Notes: generated by a model not told the origin, from the sequence alone. DNA of 64,000 nt from Sphingomonas aurantiaca (GCF_003050705.1 NZ_QAOG01000003.1:513098-577097); one strand, 5' to 3'. Positions 32,642 to 42,212 are shown, counted from the first letter of the stretch. Made by a program: numbers and translations.

Positions 32642-32800
32642 ATGAAATCGGAACTTCACATGCGCGTCCTGCTGCCGGGTCTTTTGCTGATCCTTGGGGC
32701 GTGCAGCGACCATAAGCGATCGAACAGCTTCGACGCCAAGCCGAGCGAGAACAAGGCGACGCCCTATAGCGGCGTGCCTGGGGAAGAGCAGAAGACATAA
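32642..32800 (+). CDS. Small predicted lipoprotein (52 aa)
   Basis: A short frame encodes a signal peptide with a lipobox: MRVLLPGLLLILGAC, with Cys21 as the lipid-modified residue counted from the first Met. The mature peptide is only about 32 residues, charged and without hydrophobic segments (SDHKRSNSFDAKPSENKATP and so on). The Asp two residues after the Cys (C-S-D) is not at the +2 position used for Lol avoidance, so outer-membrane sorting is possible. Met7 is an alternative start. lolC and lolD lie just downstream. Confidence 0.6.
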   Translation: MKSELHMRVLLPGLLLILGACSDHKRSNSFDAKPSENKATPYSGVPGEEQKT

Positions 32801-33429
32801 CAGGCGGGGCCAGGCTCGCTTCCATCCTCGAGATTTGGCCGGCTGAACATCTGTGCCGTCCCTGTCGATCGCTTACGGAAGGGTAGATGGGCCGCGAGTA
32901 GCAGACGAGACTGCACGGAGCGCCCCGTCATGCAGGCGCGGCATCTTTCCGGAAGAATACGTGCGTCGATAGTAATGATCGTCGCGGAGTGTTCTGGCGG
33001 TAGCAGCCGCGACGGCGCGACCACCAATCCAGACGGTGCCGCAAAGTATAGAGACTGTGATGAACTCTACCGGACAAGCAAACGCCCGGATCGTTGCCGA
33101 TCCGGGCGCCTGCGTGACGATCGCTCGTCAGCCCCCATTTTTGTGCTTCCGCTCTGCACCTTCGGTGCGGCGTAAAAGCAGTCCCCGAACCACGGCCGTT
33201 GCCTGTGTCTCAGCAAGGTTTTTGCTAGTTATGTCAGCGGGCTTTGTCACGATATTTGCGAGGGCGGCGGCACGATTGGATACGCGCTGTGGCGATTGCG
33301 CAACATACCAATCTAGCCATCGGGCGCGGTCATGCCCATGGCGGCGGTCCGCGCGGGCGCAGTTGCCTCGCGCGGGGCCGCGTCCTAGAGCCGCAGGACT
33401 GTTTCCCTAACGATCGAACCCGGCTGCCC
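32801..33429. other. Long gap before lolC, no gene recognised
   Basis: These 629 bases hold no frame with coding character. The notable structure is a pair of hairpins near 33083-33130, listed separately. The last 190 bases must carry the lolC-lolD promoter and leader; no clear hexamers were seen. Confidence 0.5.
33083..33130. terminator. Two adjacent hairpins, terminator-like
   Basis: A perfect 11-bp stem (CGCCCGGATCG and its complement, loop TTGC) is followed after six bases by TGACGA-TCGC-TCGTCA. CCCCCATTTTTG comes after the second stem on the plus strand. This could end transcription from the lipoprotein gene or be the 3' end of a small RNA; a TATAGA at 33047-33052 upstream is the only promoter-like motif seen. 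Confidence 0.45.
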
Positions 33430-34680
33430 ATGATCCTGTCCCGCTATGAACGGATGATAGCCCGCCGCTATCTGCTGCCGGGCAAGGGCGAGGCGTTCAT
33501 CTTCCTCGTCGCCTCGATCAGCCTGGTCGCGGTGATGCTCGGCGTCGCCGCGCTCGTCATCGTGATGAGCGTGATGAACGGCTTCCGCGCCGAGCTGTTC
33601 GACAAGATCGTCGGGCTCAACGGCCATGCGGTGGTGCAGGGCGTCGGTGGCAAGCTGCCCGACTGGCGCGATATCGTCGCGCAGGCGCGCGCGACTCCGG
33701 GCGTGACCAGCGCGGTGCCGCTGATCGAGCAGCCGCTCGCCGCCACCTATAATGGTCGCGCCGAGGCGGTGCTGGTACGCGGGATGCGCGTCGACGACAT
33801 CCGGCGCAATTCGACGATCCAGGGCAAGGTCCTGATGGGCTCGCTGTCCTCGATCACGCAAGGCAGCGGCCGGATCGCGATCGGCTCGCGGCTCGCCGAA
33901 TCGCTCGGTGCGCAGGTCGGGTCGGAAATCTCGCTGTTCAGCCCGCAGGGGCAGACGACGCCGTTCGGCACGGTCCCGCGTATCGTCAGCTACACCGTCG
34001 GCGCGATCTTCGAGATCGGCGTCTATGATTACGACAAGGCGTATATCATCATGCCGATCGAGGATGCGCAGACGCTGCTCCTGATGGGCGATGCGGCCGG
34101 CATGGTCGAGTTGAAGACGGTGAACGCGGACAAGGTCGGCGAGATCCTCAAGCCGCTGGCGGACAAGATCGGCGGCCGCGCGATCATCCAGGACTGGCGG
34201 ACGATGAACGCGCAGCTGTTCGAGGCGCTCGCGGTCGAGCGGGTCGCGATGTTCACCGTGCTGTCGATCATCATCCTGGTCGCGGTGTTCAACATCCTGT
34301 CGTCGCTGATCATGCTGGTGCGCGCCAAGACTCGCGATATCGCAATCCTGCGGACGATGGGGGCGACCCGCGGCGGATTGATGCGGATCTTCATCGTCGT
34401 CGGCACCACGATCGGTGCGCTCGGCACGGTCGCGGGGCTCGCGCTGGGCTTCGTCTTCCTGTTCTACCGGCAGGGCGTGGTGAACTTCGTCCAGCTCGTC
34501 ACCGGGCAGGATCTGTGGGATCCGTCGATCCGCTATCTGACCGAGCTGCCGTCGAAGACCGACCCGGTCGAGATCATCGTGATCGCGCTGATGGCGCTGG
34601 TCTTCAGCTTCCTCGCGACGCTCTATCCGGCCTGGAAAGCGGCGAGTACCGACCCCGTGCAGGTGCTGCGTTATGAATAA
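33430..34680 (+). CDS. lolC: Lipoprotein-releasing permease LolC/LolE
   Basis: A 416-aa inner-membrane permease that, with LolD, releases lipoproteins to the carrier LolA. It starts [23 protein letters not shown]. The first helix ([28 protein letters not shown]) is followed by a periplasmic domain (about 50-270) and three C-terminal helices with the FtsX-like coupling segment [20 protein letters not shown] single permease gene precedes lolD, so the transporter is probably a LolF-like homodimer, as in other alphaproteobacteria, rather than LolC plus LolE. The 62 extra in-frame residues upstream have no homology character. Confidence 0.93.
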   Translation: MILSRYERMIARRYLLPGKGEAFIFLVASISLVAVMLGVAALVIVMSVMNGFRAELFDKIVGLNGHAVVQGVGGKLPDWRDIVAQARATPGVTSAVPLIEQPLAATYNGRAEAVLVRGMRVDDIRRNSTIQGKVLMGSLSSITQGSGRIAIGSRLAESLGAQVGSEISLFSPQGQTTPFGTVPRIVSYTVGAIFEIGVYDYDKAYIIMPIEDAQTLLLMGDAAGMVELKTVNADKVGEILKPLADKIGGRAIIQDWRTMNAQLFEALAVERVAMFTVLSIIILVAVFNILSSLIMLVRAKTRDIAILRTMGATRGGLMRIFIVVGTTIGALGTVAGLALGFVFLFYRQGVVNFVQLVTGQDLWDPSIRYLTELPSKTDPVEIIVIALMALVFSFLATLYPAWKAASTDPVQVLRYE

Positions 34681-35386
34681 TGGCCTTCCGATCGATCGTC
34701 GCAGCGAGCAGGCCTATGGCTATGTCCTGGAGACGAGCGGGCTGACCAAGAGCTTCACGCAGGGTGGCGCGACGATCGACGTGCTGCGCGGCGTCGACCT
34801 CGCGATCGCGCCGGGCGAGATCGTCGCGCTGCTCGGGCCGTCGGGGTCGGGCAAGTCGACGCTGTTGCAGGCGGTCGGGCTGCTCGAAGGTGGCTTCCAG
34901 GGATCGATCAAGATCGCGGGCACCGAGGCGTCGAAGCTCAACGCGCATGAACGCACGGTGGTGCGCCGCGACAGCTTGGGCTTCGTCTACCAGTTCCATC
35001 ATCTGCTGCCGGATTTCAACGCGACCGAGAACGTCGTGCTGCCGCAGCTCGTCCACGGCGCCACGCGCGCCGAGGCGGATGCGCGGTCGGCGGAGTTGCT
35101 GACGCAGCTCCGCCTTGGCCACCGCCTGACGCACCGGCCGAGCCAGTTGTCGGGCGGCGAGCAGCAGCGCGTCGCGGTCGCGCGCGCGCTCGCCAACAAG
35201 CCCGCTCTGGTGCTGGCGGACGAGCCGACGGGCAATCTCGACGAGCATACCGCGGACATCGTCTTCGCCGAATTCGTCCGGCTGGTCCGCGAACAGGGTA
35301 CCGCGGCGCTGGTCGCGACGCATAACGAGCGCCTCGCCGCGCGGATGGACCGCGTGTTCCGGCTCCACGAGGGGCGGCTGGCGTGA
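34673..35386 (+). CDS. lolD: Lipoprotein-releasing ATPase LolD
   Basis: A 237-aa ABC ATPase with Walker [12 protein letters not shown] loop [12 protein letters not shown], signature [15 protein letters not shown], Walker [13 protein letters not shown] and switch His in VATHNERLA. The FHHLLPDF stretch after the Q loop is characteristic of LolD. The gene overlaps lolC by eight bases and its stop overlaps the GTG of the next gene (GTGA), so the run is one operon. Confidence 0.96.
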   Translation: MNNGLPIDRRSEQAYGYVLETSGLTKSFTQGGATIDVLRGVDLAIAPGEIVALLGPSGSGKSTLLQAVGLLEGGFQGSIKIAGTEASKLNAHERTVVRRDSLGFVYQFHHLLPDFNATENVVLPQLVHGATRAEADARSAELLTQLRLGHRLTHRPSQLSGGEQQRVAVARALANKPALVLADEPTGNLDEHTADIVFAEFVRLVREQGTAALVATHNERLAARMDRVFRLHEGRLA

Positions 35387-35979
35387 GCTGGGACGCGACG
35401 CCGACGCTCGTCGGGCGTCACGTCACGCTCCGCCCGCTGGTCGCCGACGACAAAGACGCGCTGGTCGCCGCCGCGTCGGCAGACGATCTGTGGGACTTGT
35501 TCTACGCCAATGTCGCGATGATGAAGGCGCCCGACCGTTGGTTCGACGCCGCGTTCCGCGAGCAGGATTTCGGCCGCGCGCGGATCTTCGCGGTGGTCGC
35601 GGGCGGCACCGTGGTGGGCTCGACCCGCTTCATGCGGATGAACGCGGGCAACAAGCGGCTTGAGATCGGCGGCACCTTCTACGCCACCGCGGTGCAGCGC
35701 ACCGGGGTCAATACCGAGGCCAAGCTGATGCTGCTGACCCACGCGTTCGAGACGCTCGGCTGCGCATGCGTCCAGATTCGCACCGACAGCCTCAACAAGC
35801 GGTCGCAGGCCGCGATTGAGCGGCTCGGCGCGAAACGCGACGGCGTGCTGCGCGGGCATCAGGTGATGGCGGACGGCCGCTTGCGCGATACCGTCGTCTA
35901 CAGCATCTTGGCGCACGAATGGCCCGGCGTGCGTCAGAACCTGACGTATCTGCTAAGCCGCCACGGGAGTGCTGCATGA
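35383..35979 (+). CDS. GNAT family N-acetyltransferase (RimJ/RimL type)
   Basis: A 198-aa protein with [22 protein letters not shown] at the N terminus, [10 protein letters not shown] in the core strand, [24 protein letters not shown] forming the acetyl-CoA loop region, and [26 protein letters not shown]. The last stretch is close to the YdaF/RimJ-like pattern. The GTG start overlaps the lolD stop and the gene's own stop overlaps the glutathione peroxidase start, so all are co-translated. The target is unknown. Confidence 0.88.
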   Translation: MSWDATPTLVGRHVTLRPLVADDKDALVAAASADDLWDLFYANVAMMKAPDRWFDAAFREQDFGRARIFAVVAGGTVVGSTRFMRMNAGNKRLEIGGTFYATAVQRTGVNTEAKLMLLTHAFETLGCACVQIRTDSLNKRSQAAIERLGAKRDGVLRGHQVMADGRLRDTVVYSILAHEWPGVRQNLTYLLSRHGSAA

Positions 35980-36455
35980 CCGCGATCACCGAATTCACCG
36001 TCAAGGCCGCCGACGGCACGCCCGCCGCGCTCGAGGCGTATCGCGGCAAGGTGCTGCTGATCGTCAACACCGCGTCGAAATGCGGTTTCACGCCGCAATA
36101 TGAAGGGCTCGAGGCGCTCCACCGCGACTATGCCGCGCGCGGGTTCGAGGTGCTGGGGTTTCCGTGCAACCAGTTCGGCGGGCAGGAGCCGGGCGATGCC
36201 GCGGAGATCGCGAATTTCTGTTCGCTGACCTACGACGTGACGTTTCCGGTGTTCGCGAAGGTCGACGTCAACGGTGGGGCGGCGGATCCGTTGTTCGAGC
36301 GGTTGAAGGCGGATGCACCTGGGGTGCTGGGGTCGAAGGCGATCAAGTGGAACTTCACCAAGTTTCTGGTCGATCGGGAGGGGAGGGTGGTCGATCGGTA
36401 CGCGCCGACGACCAAGCCGGCGGATATTCGGGTGGATATCGAGAAGCTGCTGTAG
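35976..36455 (+). CDS. Glutathione peroxidase (cysteine type)
   Basis: A 159-aa thiol peroxidase of the glutathione peroxidase fold, reducing hydrogen peroxide or lipid hydroperoxides, usually with thioredoxin. The catalytic set is complete: Cys36 in NTASKCGFTPQ, Gln70 in FPCNQFGGQEPG, and Trp125-Asn126 in KWNFTKFLVD. A second cysteine (Cys64) and Cys82 are present; Cys82 lies where the resolving Cys of many bacterial forms is found. The start ATG overlaps the upstream stop (ATGA); the longer frame is rejected. There is no signal peptide, so it is cytoplasmic. Confidence 0.94.
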   Translation: MTAITEFTVKAADGTPAALEAYRGKVLLIVNTASKCGFTPQYEGLEALHRDYAARGFEVLGFPCNQFGGQEPGDAAEIANFCSLTYDVTFPVFAKVDVNGGAADPLFERLKADAPGVLGSKAIKWNFTKFLVDREGRVVDRYAPTTKPADIRVDIEKLL

Positions 36456-36502
36456 AACTTCCGCTACCACCGGCACTTCGACTGCCACCCCTGCACCCCC
36501 AT

Positions 36503-36608
36503 ACCACCCCGGCGAAGGCCGGGCCCCAGTTGGAAAGGTCGCAGTAACAAAGCGTAGACCTTAGTTAGCAACGTCCCCCAACTGGGCCCCGGCCTTCGCC
36601 GGGGTGGT
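36503..36608. repeat. Palindromic repeat, family A, copy 2
   Basis: ACCACCCCGGCGAAGGCCGG at the left pairs with CCGGCCTTCGCCGGGGTGGT at the right. The inner arms CCCCAGTTGG and CCAACTGGGG pair too, and a non-palindromic centre of about 45 bases is partly shared with copy 3 (GGAAAGGTCG, its complement there). Families A, B and C together fill most of the 510-bp gap between the peroxidase and dnaE. Confidence 0.9.
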
Positions 36609-36640
36609 GTTTGGGGGGGGCACCCGCGAGAAGAAGCGTG

Positions 36641-36695
36641 CTCCCCCGCGAAGGCGGGGGCCCAGACTGGGCTCCCGCCTTCGCGGGGGAACAAT
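36641..36695. repeat. Palindromic repeat, family B, copy 2
   Basis: CTCCCCCGCGAAGGCGGGGG followed by CCCAGACTGGG and then CTCCCGCCTTCGCGGGGGAA. The outer arms are complementary and CCCAGACTGGG is itself a small palindrome, so the unit of about 55 bp can fold into a single long hairpin. Confidence 0.9.
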
Positions 36696-36755
36696 GCTAC
36701 CGAATATTCGAGTGCGCCCGTCTTGCGTGCCGGCGCCGTCCTCAACCCACACTCC

Positions 36756-36839
36756 CGTCATCCTGACGAAAGTCAGGATCCAGAGCCACGCAGTCCGTCG
36801 CCCGCGGCTCTGGATCCTGGGTCGAGCCCAGGATGACGG
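36756..36839. repeat. Palindromic repeat, family C, copy 1
   Basis: CGTCATCCTGACGAAAGTCA and GAGCCCAGGATGACGG form the outer arms; GGATCCAGAGCC and GGCTCTGGATCC form a perfect inner pair. The length is about 84 bp. Copy 2 lies at 47.75 kb between the antiporter and icd. Confidence 0.85.
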
Positions 36840-36965
36840 ACGAAGCTTGGGCGGAGGCGCCGCAAGCCCCGCCGTCCACACTCCCACCTCAATTCATCGC
36901 GTCCCAGCCCTGCTCATCCCCCAACGCGACTGGTCGAATCACGCCCGAGCGCCTACCTGCTATCG

Positions 36966-39900
36966 ATGCATTCCGGTTACGTCCCGCTCCGCGTCTTCTC
37001 CTGCTACACCATGCTCGACGGCGCCATCGATCCGAAGGCGATTGCCAAGCAGGCGCGCGCGCTGGGCTTTCCCGCGGCGGCGCTGACCGACCGCAACGGG
37101 CTGTACGCCGCGATGGCCTATTCGGACGCCGCCAAGAAGGACGGCGTGCAGCCGATCATCGGCGTGATGCTGGGCCTCAGCCGCCCCGACATGCCCGACG
37201 GCGTCGCCACCCCGTTCGACTGGATCGCGCTCTATGCGCAGAACGCAAAGGGCTACGACAACCTCTGCGCACTCGTGTCGATGGCGCATCTCGACCGCCC
37301 GATCGAAATGCCCGCGCATGTCGATTTCGCCGCGCTCGAACGCCACACCGACGGGCTGATCGCGCTGACCGCGGGCGGTGAAGGCGGTCTCGCGCGGCTG
37401 TTCGCCGAAGGCCAGCCCGACCGCGCCCGCGCCTATCTCGACCGGCTGCAAGGGCTGTTCGGCGACCGCCTCTATATCGAGCTCTCGCGCCGCGGCGATG
37501 CGACCGAGATCGCCGCGGAGGAAGCGCTGATCGACATCGCGTACGAACGCAACCTGCCGCTGGTCGCGACCAACCCGTGCTGCTTCACCGAAAGCGCGTT
37601 CGGCGACGCGCACGACGCCATGCTCTGCATCGCGCACTCGACCTATGTCGAGACCGAGGACCGCATCCGCAGCTGCCCCGAAGCATGGATGAAGCCCGCG
37701 CCGGTGATGCACGAGATGTTCGCCGACCTGCCCGAGGCGATCGCCAATACGCTGGTCGTAGCCCAGCGCTGCGCGGTGATGGCGCCGTACCGCAAGCCGA
37801 TCCTCCCCAGCCTCGCCGGCGATATCGAGGGCGAGGCCAAGCTGCTGCGCGACGACGCCGAGGCGGGGCTCGAAAAGCGTCTGGCACGCATCACCGAGCT
37901 CCATGGGGAAGGCGAGGACGGCTGGCGCGAGGTGTATCGCAAACGGCTCGCGTTCGAGGTCGACGTGATCGTCCAGATGGGCTTTCCCGGCTATTTCCTG
38001 ATCGTCGCCGACTTCATCAAATGGGCGAAGGATCACGACATTCCGGTCGGTCCGGGCCGTGGGTCTGGTGCAGGCTCGGTCGTCGCCTGGGCGCTGACGA
38101 TCACCGATCTCGATCCGATCAAGCTGGGGCTGCTGTTCGAGCGCTTCCTGAACCCCGAACGCGTGTCGATGCCCGATTTCGACATCGATTTCTGCGAAAC
38201 CAGGCGTGTCGAGGTGATCCGCTACGTCCAGGAGAAATACGGCCGTGATCAGGTCGCGCAGATCATCACCTTCGGGAAACTGAAGGCGCGCGCGGTGCTC
38301 AAGGATACCGGCCGCGTGCTGCAGATGAGCTATGGCCAGATCGACCGGCTGGCCAAGCTGGTGCCCAACCACCCGACCGATCCCTGGACGCTCGAGCGCG
38401 CGCTGAACGGCGTCGGCGAGCTTGCCAAGGAATATGCCAACGACAATGGCGTGCGAAAGCTGCTCGATCTGGCGATGAAGCTGGAGGGGCTGCCGCGCCA
38501 CTCGTCGACGCACGCCGCGGGCGTGGTGATCGGCGACCGGCCGCTCGCGCAGCTCGTGCCGCTCTACCGCGATCCGCGTTCGGACATGCCCGTCACGCAG
38601 TTCGACATGAAATATGTCGAGGGCGCAGGCCTCGTGAAGTTCGACTTTCTCGGGCTGAAGACGCTGTCGGTGCTGCAGAAGGGCGTCCAGCTGCTCGCGA
38701 AGCGCGGCGTCAAGGTCGATCTCGACGCGCTCGAATGGGATGACGCCGGCGTCTACGCGCTGCTCCAGAAGGGCGACACGGTCGGCGTGTTCCAGCTCGA
38801 ATCGGAGGGCATGCGCCGCACGCTGTCCGCGGTTCGTCCGTCCAATTTCGGCGACATCATCGCGCTCGTGTCGCTGTACCGACCGGGCCCGATGGACAAT
38901 ATCCCGTCGTTCGGCCGTCGTAAGAACGGCACCGAGACGATCGAATATCCGCACCCCGCGCTCGAGACGATCCTGTCGGAGACCTACGGGATCTTCGTCT
39001 ATCAGGAACAGGTCATGCAGGCCGCGCAGATCCTGGCGGGCTTCTCGCTCGGCGGCGCCGATCTGCTGCGCCGCGCGATGGGCAAGAAGATCAAGGCCGA
39101 GATGGACGCGCAGCGCGCGATCTTCGTCGAGGGCTGCGCCAAGGTGAACAACATCCCGAAGGCGAAGGCCAACGAGCTGTTCGACTTGATCGACAAGTTC
39201 GCAGGGTACGGCTTCAACAAGAGCCACGCGGCCGCCTATGCGCTGCTCGCCTATCAGACCGCGTGGCTGAAGGCGCATTACCCGCACGAATTCTTCGCCG
39301 CGTCGATGTGCTACGATCTGCACCAGACCGACAAGCTGGCGATCTTCACCGACGACATGCGGCGTCTGGGCATCGCCACGCTGCCGCCCTGCATCAATGC
39401 GAGCCAGGCCGAGTTCGACGTCGAGGTGTTGCCCGACCCCGAGGAAGAAGACTGTTCACCCGCAAAGGCGGGTGCCCAGACTGGGTCCCCGCCTTCGCGG
39501 GGAAACAATCTGGCGGTGCGCTATGCGCTGGGTGCGCTGAAGTCGGTCGGTGAGGGCGCGATGGAGAAGCTCGTCGTCGAGCGCGTCCAGAACGGCCGGT
39601 TCGGCGGGCTCGATGAACTCGCCAAGCGGGTCGATCCGCGGCTGCTCAACAAACGCCAGCTCGAGACGCTCGCCGCCGCGGGCGCGTTCGACGGGCTCGA
39701 CCTGAACCGCGCCGGCATCCATGCCACCGCCGAGACGATCCTTGCGATCGCTGCGCGGACGCACGAGCAGAAGACCAGCGGGCAGGGCGGTCTGTTCGGC
39801 GATGCCGAGCCCGCGGGCGACGCGATCAAGCTGCCGCCGTCGGTGCGCTGGACGCTCAGCCAGCGGATGGACCAGGAGAAGGAGGCGTTCGGCTTCTATT

Positions 39901-40523
39901 TCTCCGCGCACCCGGTCGATCGCCACCGCCACATCGCCAACAGCCACGGCGCGCGCGCCTATACCGCGCTGTCCGAACTCAACATCCCCGACGACGGCAG
40001 CCGCGCGGGCGCGACCATGGCGGTGCTGGTCGAGGACGCGCGCTACCGCACGTCCGCGCGCGGCAAGCGCTTCATGATGGCGCAGTGTTCGGATGCCAGC
40101 GGCCAGTTCATGGCGACGTGCTTCGACGAGCAGGTCTCGAAGGATCTGGAGGAAGCCGCCAAGGCCGGCGGCTGCGGGCTCATCACCGTCGAGCTCGATC
40201 GCAAGCCCGGCGAGGACACGCCGCGCGTCAGCATCAAGCGGATCCAGCCGTTCGAGGGGCTCGCCAACCTCGCGCGGTTCCAGGTCGTGGTGACGATCTC
40301 GGACATGGCCGCGTTCGCCGGACTGGCATCGTTGCTCGCCGACCATCGCGGTGCGCGCGGCGAGGTGCGGGTGAAGGCGCAACTGCCCGATGGCGAGCTG
40401 TGCGTGCTGCTCGGCCGCGACTTCCTGCTCGACGGCGAACTTGCGGAGCACATCGAGTCGTTGCACGGTGTGACCAAGGTGGAGCTGAAGACCTCTGAAA
40501 CGAGGCTTGCTCTGGTCGGATAA
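36966..40523 (+). CDS. dnaE: DNA polymerase III alpha subunit
   Basis: The replicative polymerase, 1185 aa. The N-terminal PHP domain starts VPLRVFSCYTMLDGAIDP and continues to about residue 280. The palm holds the catalytic acidic residues in MPDFDIDFCE (Asp404 and Asp406, corresponding to E. coli Asp401 and Asp403 from memory) and GPGRGSGAGSVVAW just before. The fingers include YGIFVYQEQVMQAAQILAGF, and the helix-hairpin-helix and OB domains follow. Residues 830-848 are a 19-residue insert that is the in-frame translation of a family B repeat, between PDPEEED and LAVRYALGALKSVGEG. The frame is intact, so the protein is probably functional. It is followed closely by an acyl-CoA ligase gene. 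Confidence 0.97.
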   Translation: MHSGYVPLRVFSCYTMLDGAIDPKAIAKQARALGFPAAALTDRNGLYAAMAYSDAAKKDGVQPIIGVMLGLSRPDMPDGVATPFDWIALYAQNAKGYDNLCALVSMAHLDRPIEMPAHVDFAALERHTDGLIALTAGGEGGLARLFAEGQPDRARAYLDRLQGLFGDRLYIELSRRGDATEIAAEEALIDIAYERNLPLVATNPCCFTESAFGDAHDAMLCIAHSTYVETEDRIRSCPEAWMKPAPVMHEMFADLPEAIANTLVVAQRCAVMAPYRKPILPSLAGDIEGEAKLLRDDAEAGLEKRLARITELHGEGEDGWREVYRKRLAFEVDVIVQMGFPGYFLIVADFIKWAKDHDIPVGPGRGSGAGSVVAWALTITDLDPIKLGLLFERFLNPERVSMPDFDIDFCETRRVEVIRYVQEKYGRDQVAQIITFGKLKARAVLKDTGRVLQMSYGQIDRLAKLVPNHPTDPWTLERALNGVGELAKEYANDNGVRKLLDLAMKLEGLPRHSSTHAAGVVIGDRPLAQLVPLYRDPRSDMPVTQFDMKYVEGAGLVKFDFLGLKTLSVLQKGVQLLAKRGVKVDLDALEWDDAGVYALLQKGDTVGVFQLESEGMRRTLSAVRPSNFGDIIALVSLYRPGPMDNIPSFGRRKNGTETIEYPHPALETILSETYGIFVYQEQVMQAAQILAGFSLGGADLLRRAMGKKIKAEMDAQRAIFVEGCAKVNNIPKAKANELFDLIDKFAGYGFNKSHAAAYALLAYQTAWLKAHYPHEFFAASMCYDLHQTDKLAIFTDDMRRLGIATLPPCINASQAEFDVEVLPDPEEEDCSPAKAGAQTGSPPSRGNNLAVRYALGALKSVGEGAMEKLVVERVQNGRFGGLDELAKRVDPRLLNKRQLETLAAAGAFDGLDLNRAGIHATAETILAIAARTHEQKTSGQGGLFGDAEPAGDAIKLPPSVRWTLSQRMDQEKEAFGFYFSAHPVDRHRHIANSHGARAYTALSELNIPDDGSRAGATMAVLVEDARYRTSARGKRFMMAQCSDASGQFMATCFDEQVSKDLEEAAKAGGCGLITVELDRKPGEDTPRVSIKRIQPFEGLANLARFQVVVTISDMAAFAGLASLLADHRGARGEVRVKAQLPDGELCVLLGRDFLLDGELAEHIESLHGVTKVELKTSETRLALVG
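39453..39509 (+). repeat. Family B palindromic repeat inside the dnaE coding region
   Basis: The 57 bases are GTTCACCCGCAAAGGCGGGT, then GCCCAGACTGGG, then TCCCCGCCTTCGCGGGGAAA, counted from the second base onward. The unit is exactly 19 codons and encodes [19 protein letters not shown], with no stop. Intergenic copies at 36.64, 42.36 and 45.83 kb share the same DNA. The hairpin pairing is retained, so the unit was inserted recently or is still selected at the DNA level. Confidence 0.92.
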
Positions 40524-40541
40524 CAGCTTGGGAGAGCGGGA

Positions 40542-42134
40542 ATGCTGGGTGGAATGCAGGATTTCGAGCTTCGTGTTCCCCGGCTGATCGACCATGCGGC
40601 GCGCGAACACGGAGCGAGGGAACTTGTCAGCTACTGGGCCGATGGGCGCGAGACGCGCACGACCTGGTCGGGCATTGCCCGCGACGCGCGCAAGCTCGCG
40701 CAGGCGCTCGAAAAGCTCGGCGTCGCGGCCGGTGACCGCGTCGCGACGCTCGCGATGAACCATGCGCATCACCTCGTCGCCTGGTACGGCACGATCGGGA
40801 TGGGCGGCGTGATCCACACGATCAACCCGCGCCTGTTCGACGAACAGCTCGTATACATCGCCAACCACGCCGAAGACCGCGTGATGCTCTACGACAAGGC
40901 ATTCCAGCCGCTCGTCGACCGGCTGCGCGGCCAGTGGACCAGCGTCCGCCATTATATCTGCTTCGACGATCTTGGGCCCGACGGTTTCCAGGCGCTGCTG
41001 GATGCCGAGGATGGCGACTATGATTGGGTCGAAGGGCCCGAGCGCGATCCGTGCATGCTCTGCTACACCAGCGGCACCACGGGTAATCCCAAAGGCGTGC
41101 TCTACACGCACCGATCGACCATGATCCACGCGATGGCCGAGGTCGCGCCCTGGGTGTTCGATCTCTCGCCAAGCGCGGTCGTGCTGCCGGTCGTGCCGAT
41201 GTTCCACGCCGCCGCGTGGGGGCTGCCGTTCGCCTGCGCGCTGTCGGGGGCGAAGGTCGTCTATTCCGCGGTCAACGATCCCGCGGTGCTGTGCCGGCTG
41301 ATGAACCAGGAGCGCGTGACGCATTCGGCGGGTGTGCCGACGGTGTGGCTCGCGATGTTCGGTCATATGGATGCGACCGGCCAGGCGCCCGAGCATCTCA
41401 AGCTGGTGACGATCGGCGGCTCGGCGGCGCCGCGCGCGATGATCGACCGGATCATGCGGATGGGCGCCGATGTGAAGCACCTCTGGGGCATGACCGAGAC
41501 CTCGCCGATCGGCACCGCGGGCTTCGCGCCGCCGCACTGGGACGACATGACGCATGACGAGAAGCTCGATCTCGTCGGCAAGCAGGGCAGCGTCCCGTTC
41601 GGGATCGAACTGCGCATCGTCGACGACGCGGGGAAGGTGCTCCCGCGCGACGGGTCGATCGCGGGCAAGCTCCAGGTCCGCGGGCCGTGGGTAGTGCAGC
41701 GCTATTTCGGCGCGGACGCGGATGCGGTCGACGCTGAGGGCTGGTTCGACACCGGCGACGTCGCGATGCTCCACGGCGACGGCACGATGCAGATCACCGA
41801 TCGCTCGAAGGACGTCATCAAGTCGGGCGGCGAATGGATCAGCTCGGTCGATCTCGAAAACGCAGCGGTCGGGTGTCCCGGCGTCGCGGAGGCGGCGGCG
41901 ATCGGCGTGTATCATCCCAAATGGGACGAGCGCCCGCTGCTGATCGTCGTCCGCAAGCCCGGCAGCGAGGTTGCGGAGCAGGCGATCCTCGATCACCTGG
42001 CAGGGCATGTCGCCAAATGGTGGTTGCCCGACGCGATCGTGTTCGTCGACGAGTTGCCGCATACGGCGACGGGGAAACTGCTCAAGACGGCGCTGCGCGA
42101 CCGGTTCAAGGATTTCGCGCTGGCCGCGGTGTAG
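40542..42134 (+). CDS. Acyl-CoA ligase (AMP-forming), medium/long-chain type
   Basis: A 530-aa adenylate-forming enzyme that activates a carboxylic acid as acyl-CoA. The AMP-binding P-loop is [23 protein letters not shown] follows; the adenine-binding motif is [10 protein letters not shown]; the hinge region is [15 protein letters not shown] then [18 protein letters not shown]; and the catalytic lysine lies near the C terminus in [12 protein letters not shown]. The order and length match AlkK-type medium- and long-chain fatty acyl-CoA synthetases. It starts 18 bases after dnaE and may be co-transcribed. Confidence 0.93.
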   Translation: MLGGMQDFELRVPRLIDHAAREHGARELVSYWADGRETRTTWSGIARDARKLAQALEKLGVAAGDRVATLAMNHAHHLVAWYGTIGMGGVIHTINPRLFDEQLVYIANHAEDRVMLYDKAFQPLVDRLRGQWTSVRHYICFDDLGPDGFQALLDAEDGDYDWVEGPERDPCMLCYTSGTTGNPKGVLYTHRSTMIHAMAEVAPWVFDLSPSAVVLPVVPMFHAAAWGLPFACALSGAKVVYSAVNDPAVLCRLMNQERVTHSAGVPTVWLAMFGHMDATGQAPEHLKLVTIGGSAAPRAMIDRIMRMGADVKHLWGMTETSPIGTAGFAPPHWDDMTHDEKLDLVGKQGSVPFGIELRIVDDAGKVLPRDGSIAGKLQVRGPWVVQRYFGADADAVDAEGWFDTGDVAMLHGDGTMQITDRSKDVIKSGGEWISSVDLENAAVGCPGVAEAAAIGVYHPKWDERPLLIVVRKPGSEVAEQAILDHLAGHVAKWWLPDAIVFVDELPHTATGKLLKTALRDRFKDFALAAV

Positions 42135-42212
42135 GTCGGCGACGCGGGGCGGCGGCGGCGGGACTCGCCGCGCGACTGACGTTTGATACACCAGAGTCGA
42201 CCACAGCACCGC

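Noticed and set aside
36456..36965. The repeat-rich gap as a CRISPR array or insertion sequence
   Set aside because: The units belong to different families, are not regularly spaced with unique spacers, and no transposase or cas gene lies nearby.
36960..39323. A 787-codon open frame antisense to dnaE
   Set aside because: In GC-rich DNA the strand opposite a real gene is often open; the translation is Arg/His/Asp/Glu-rich with no domain, and dnaE on the other strand is unambiguous.
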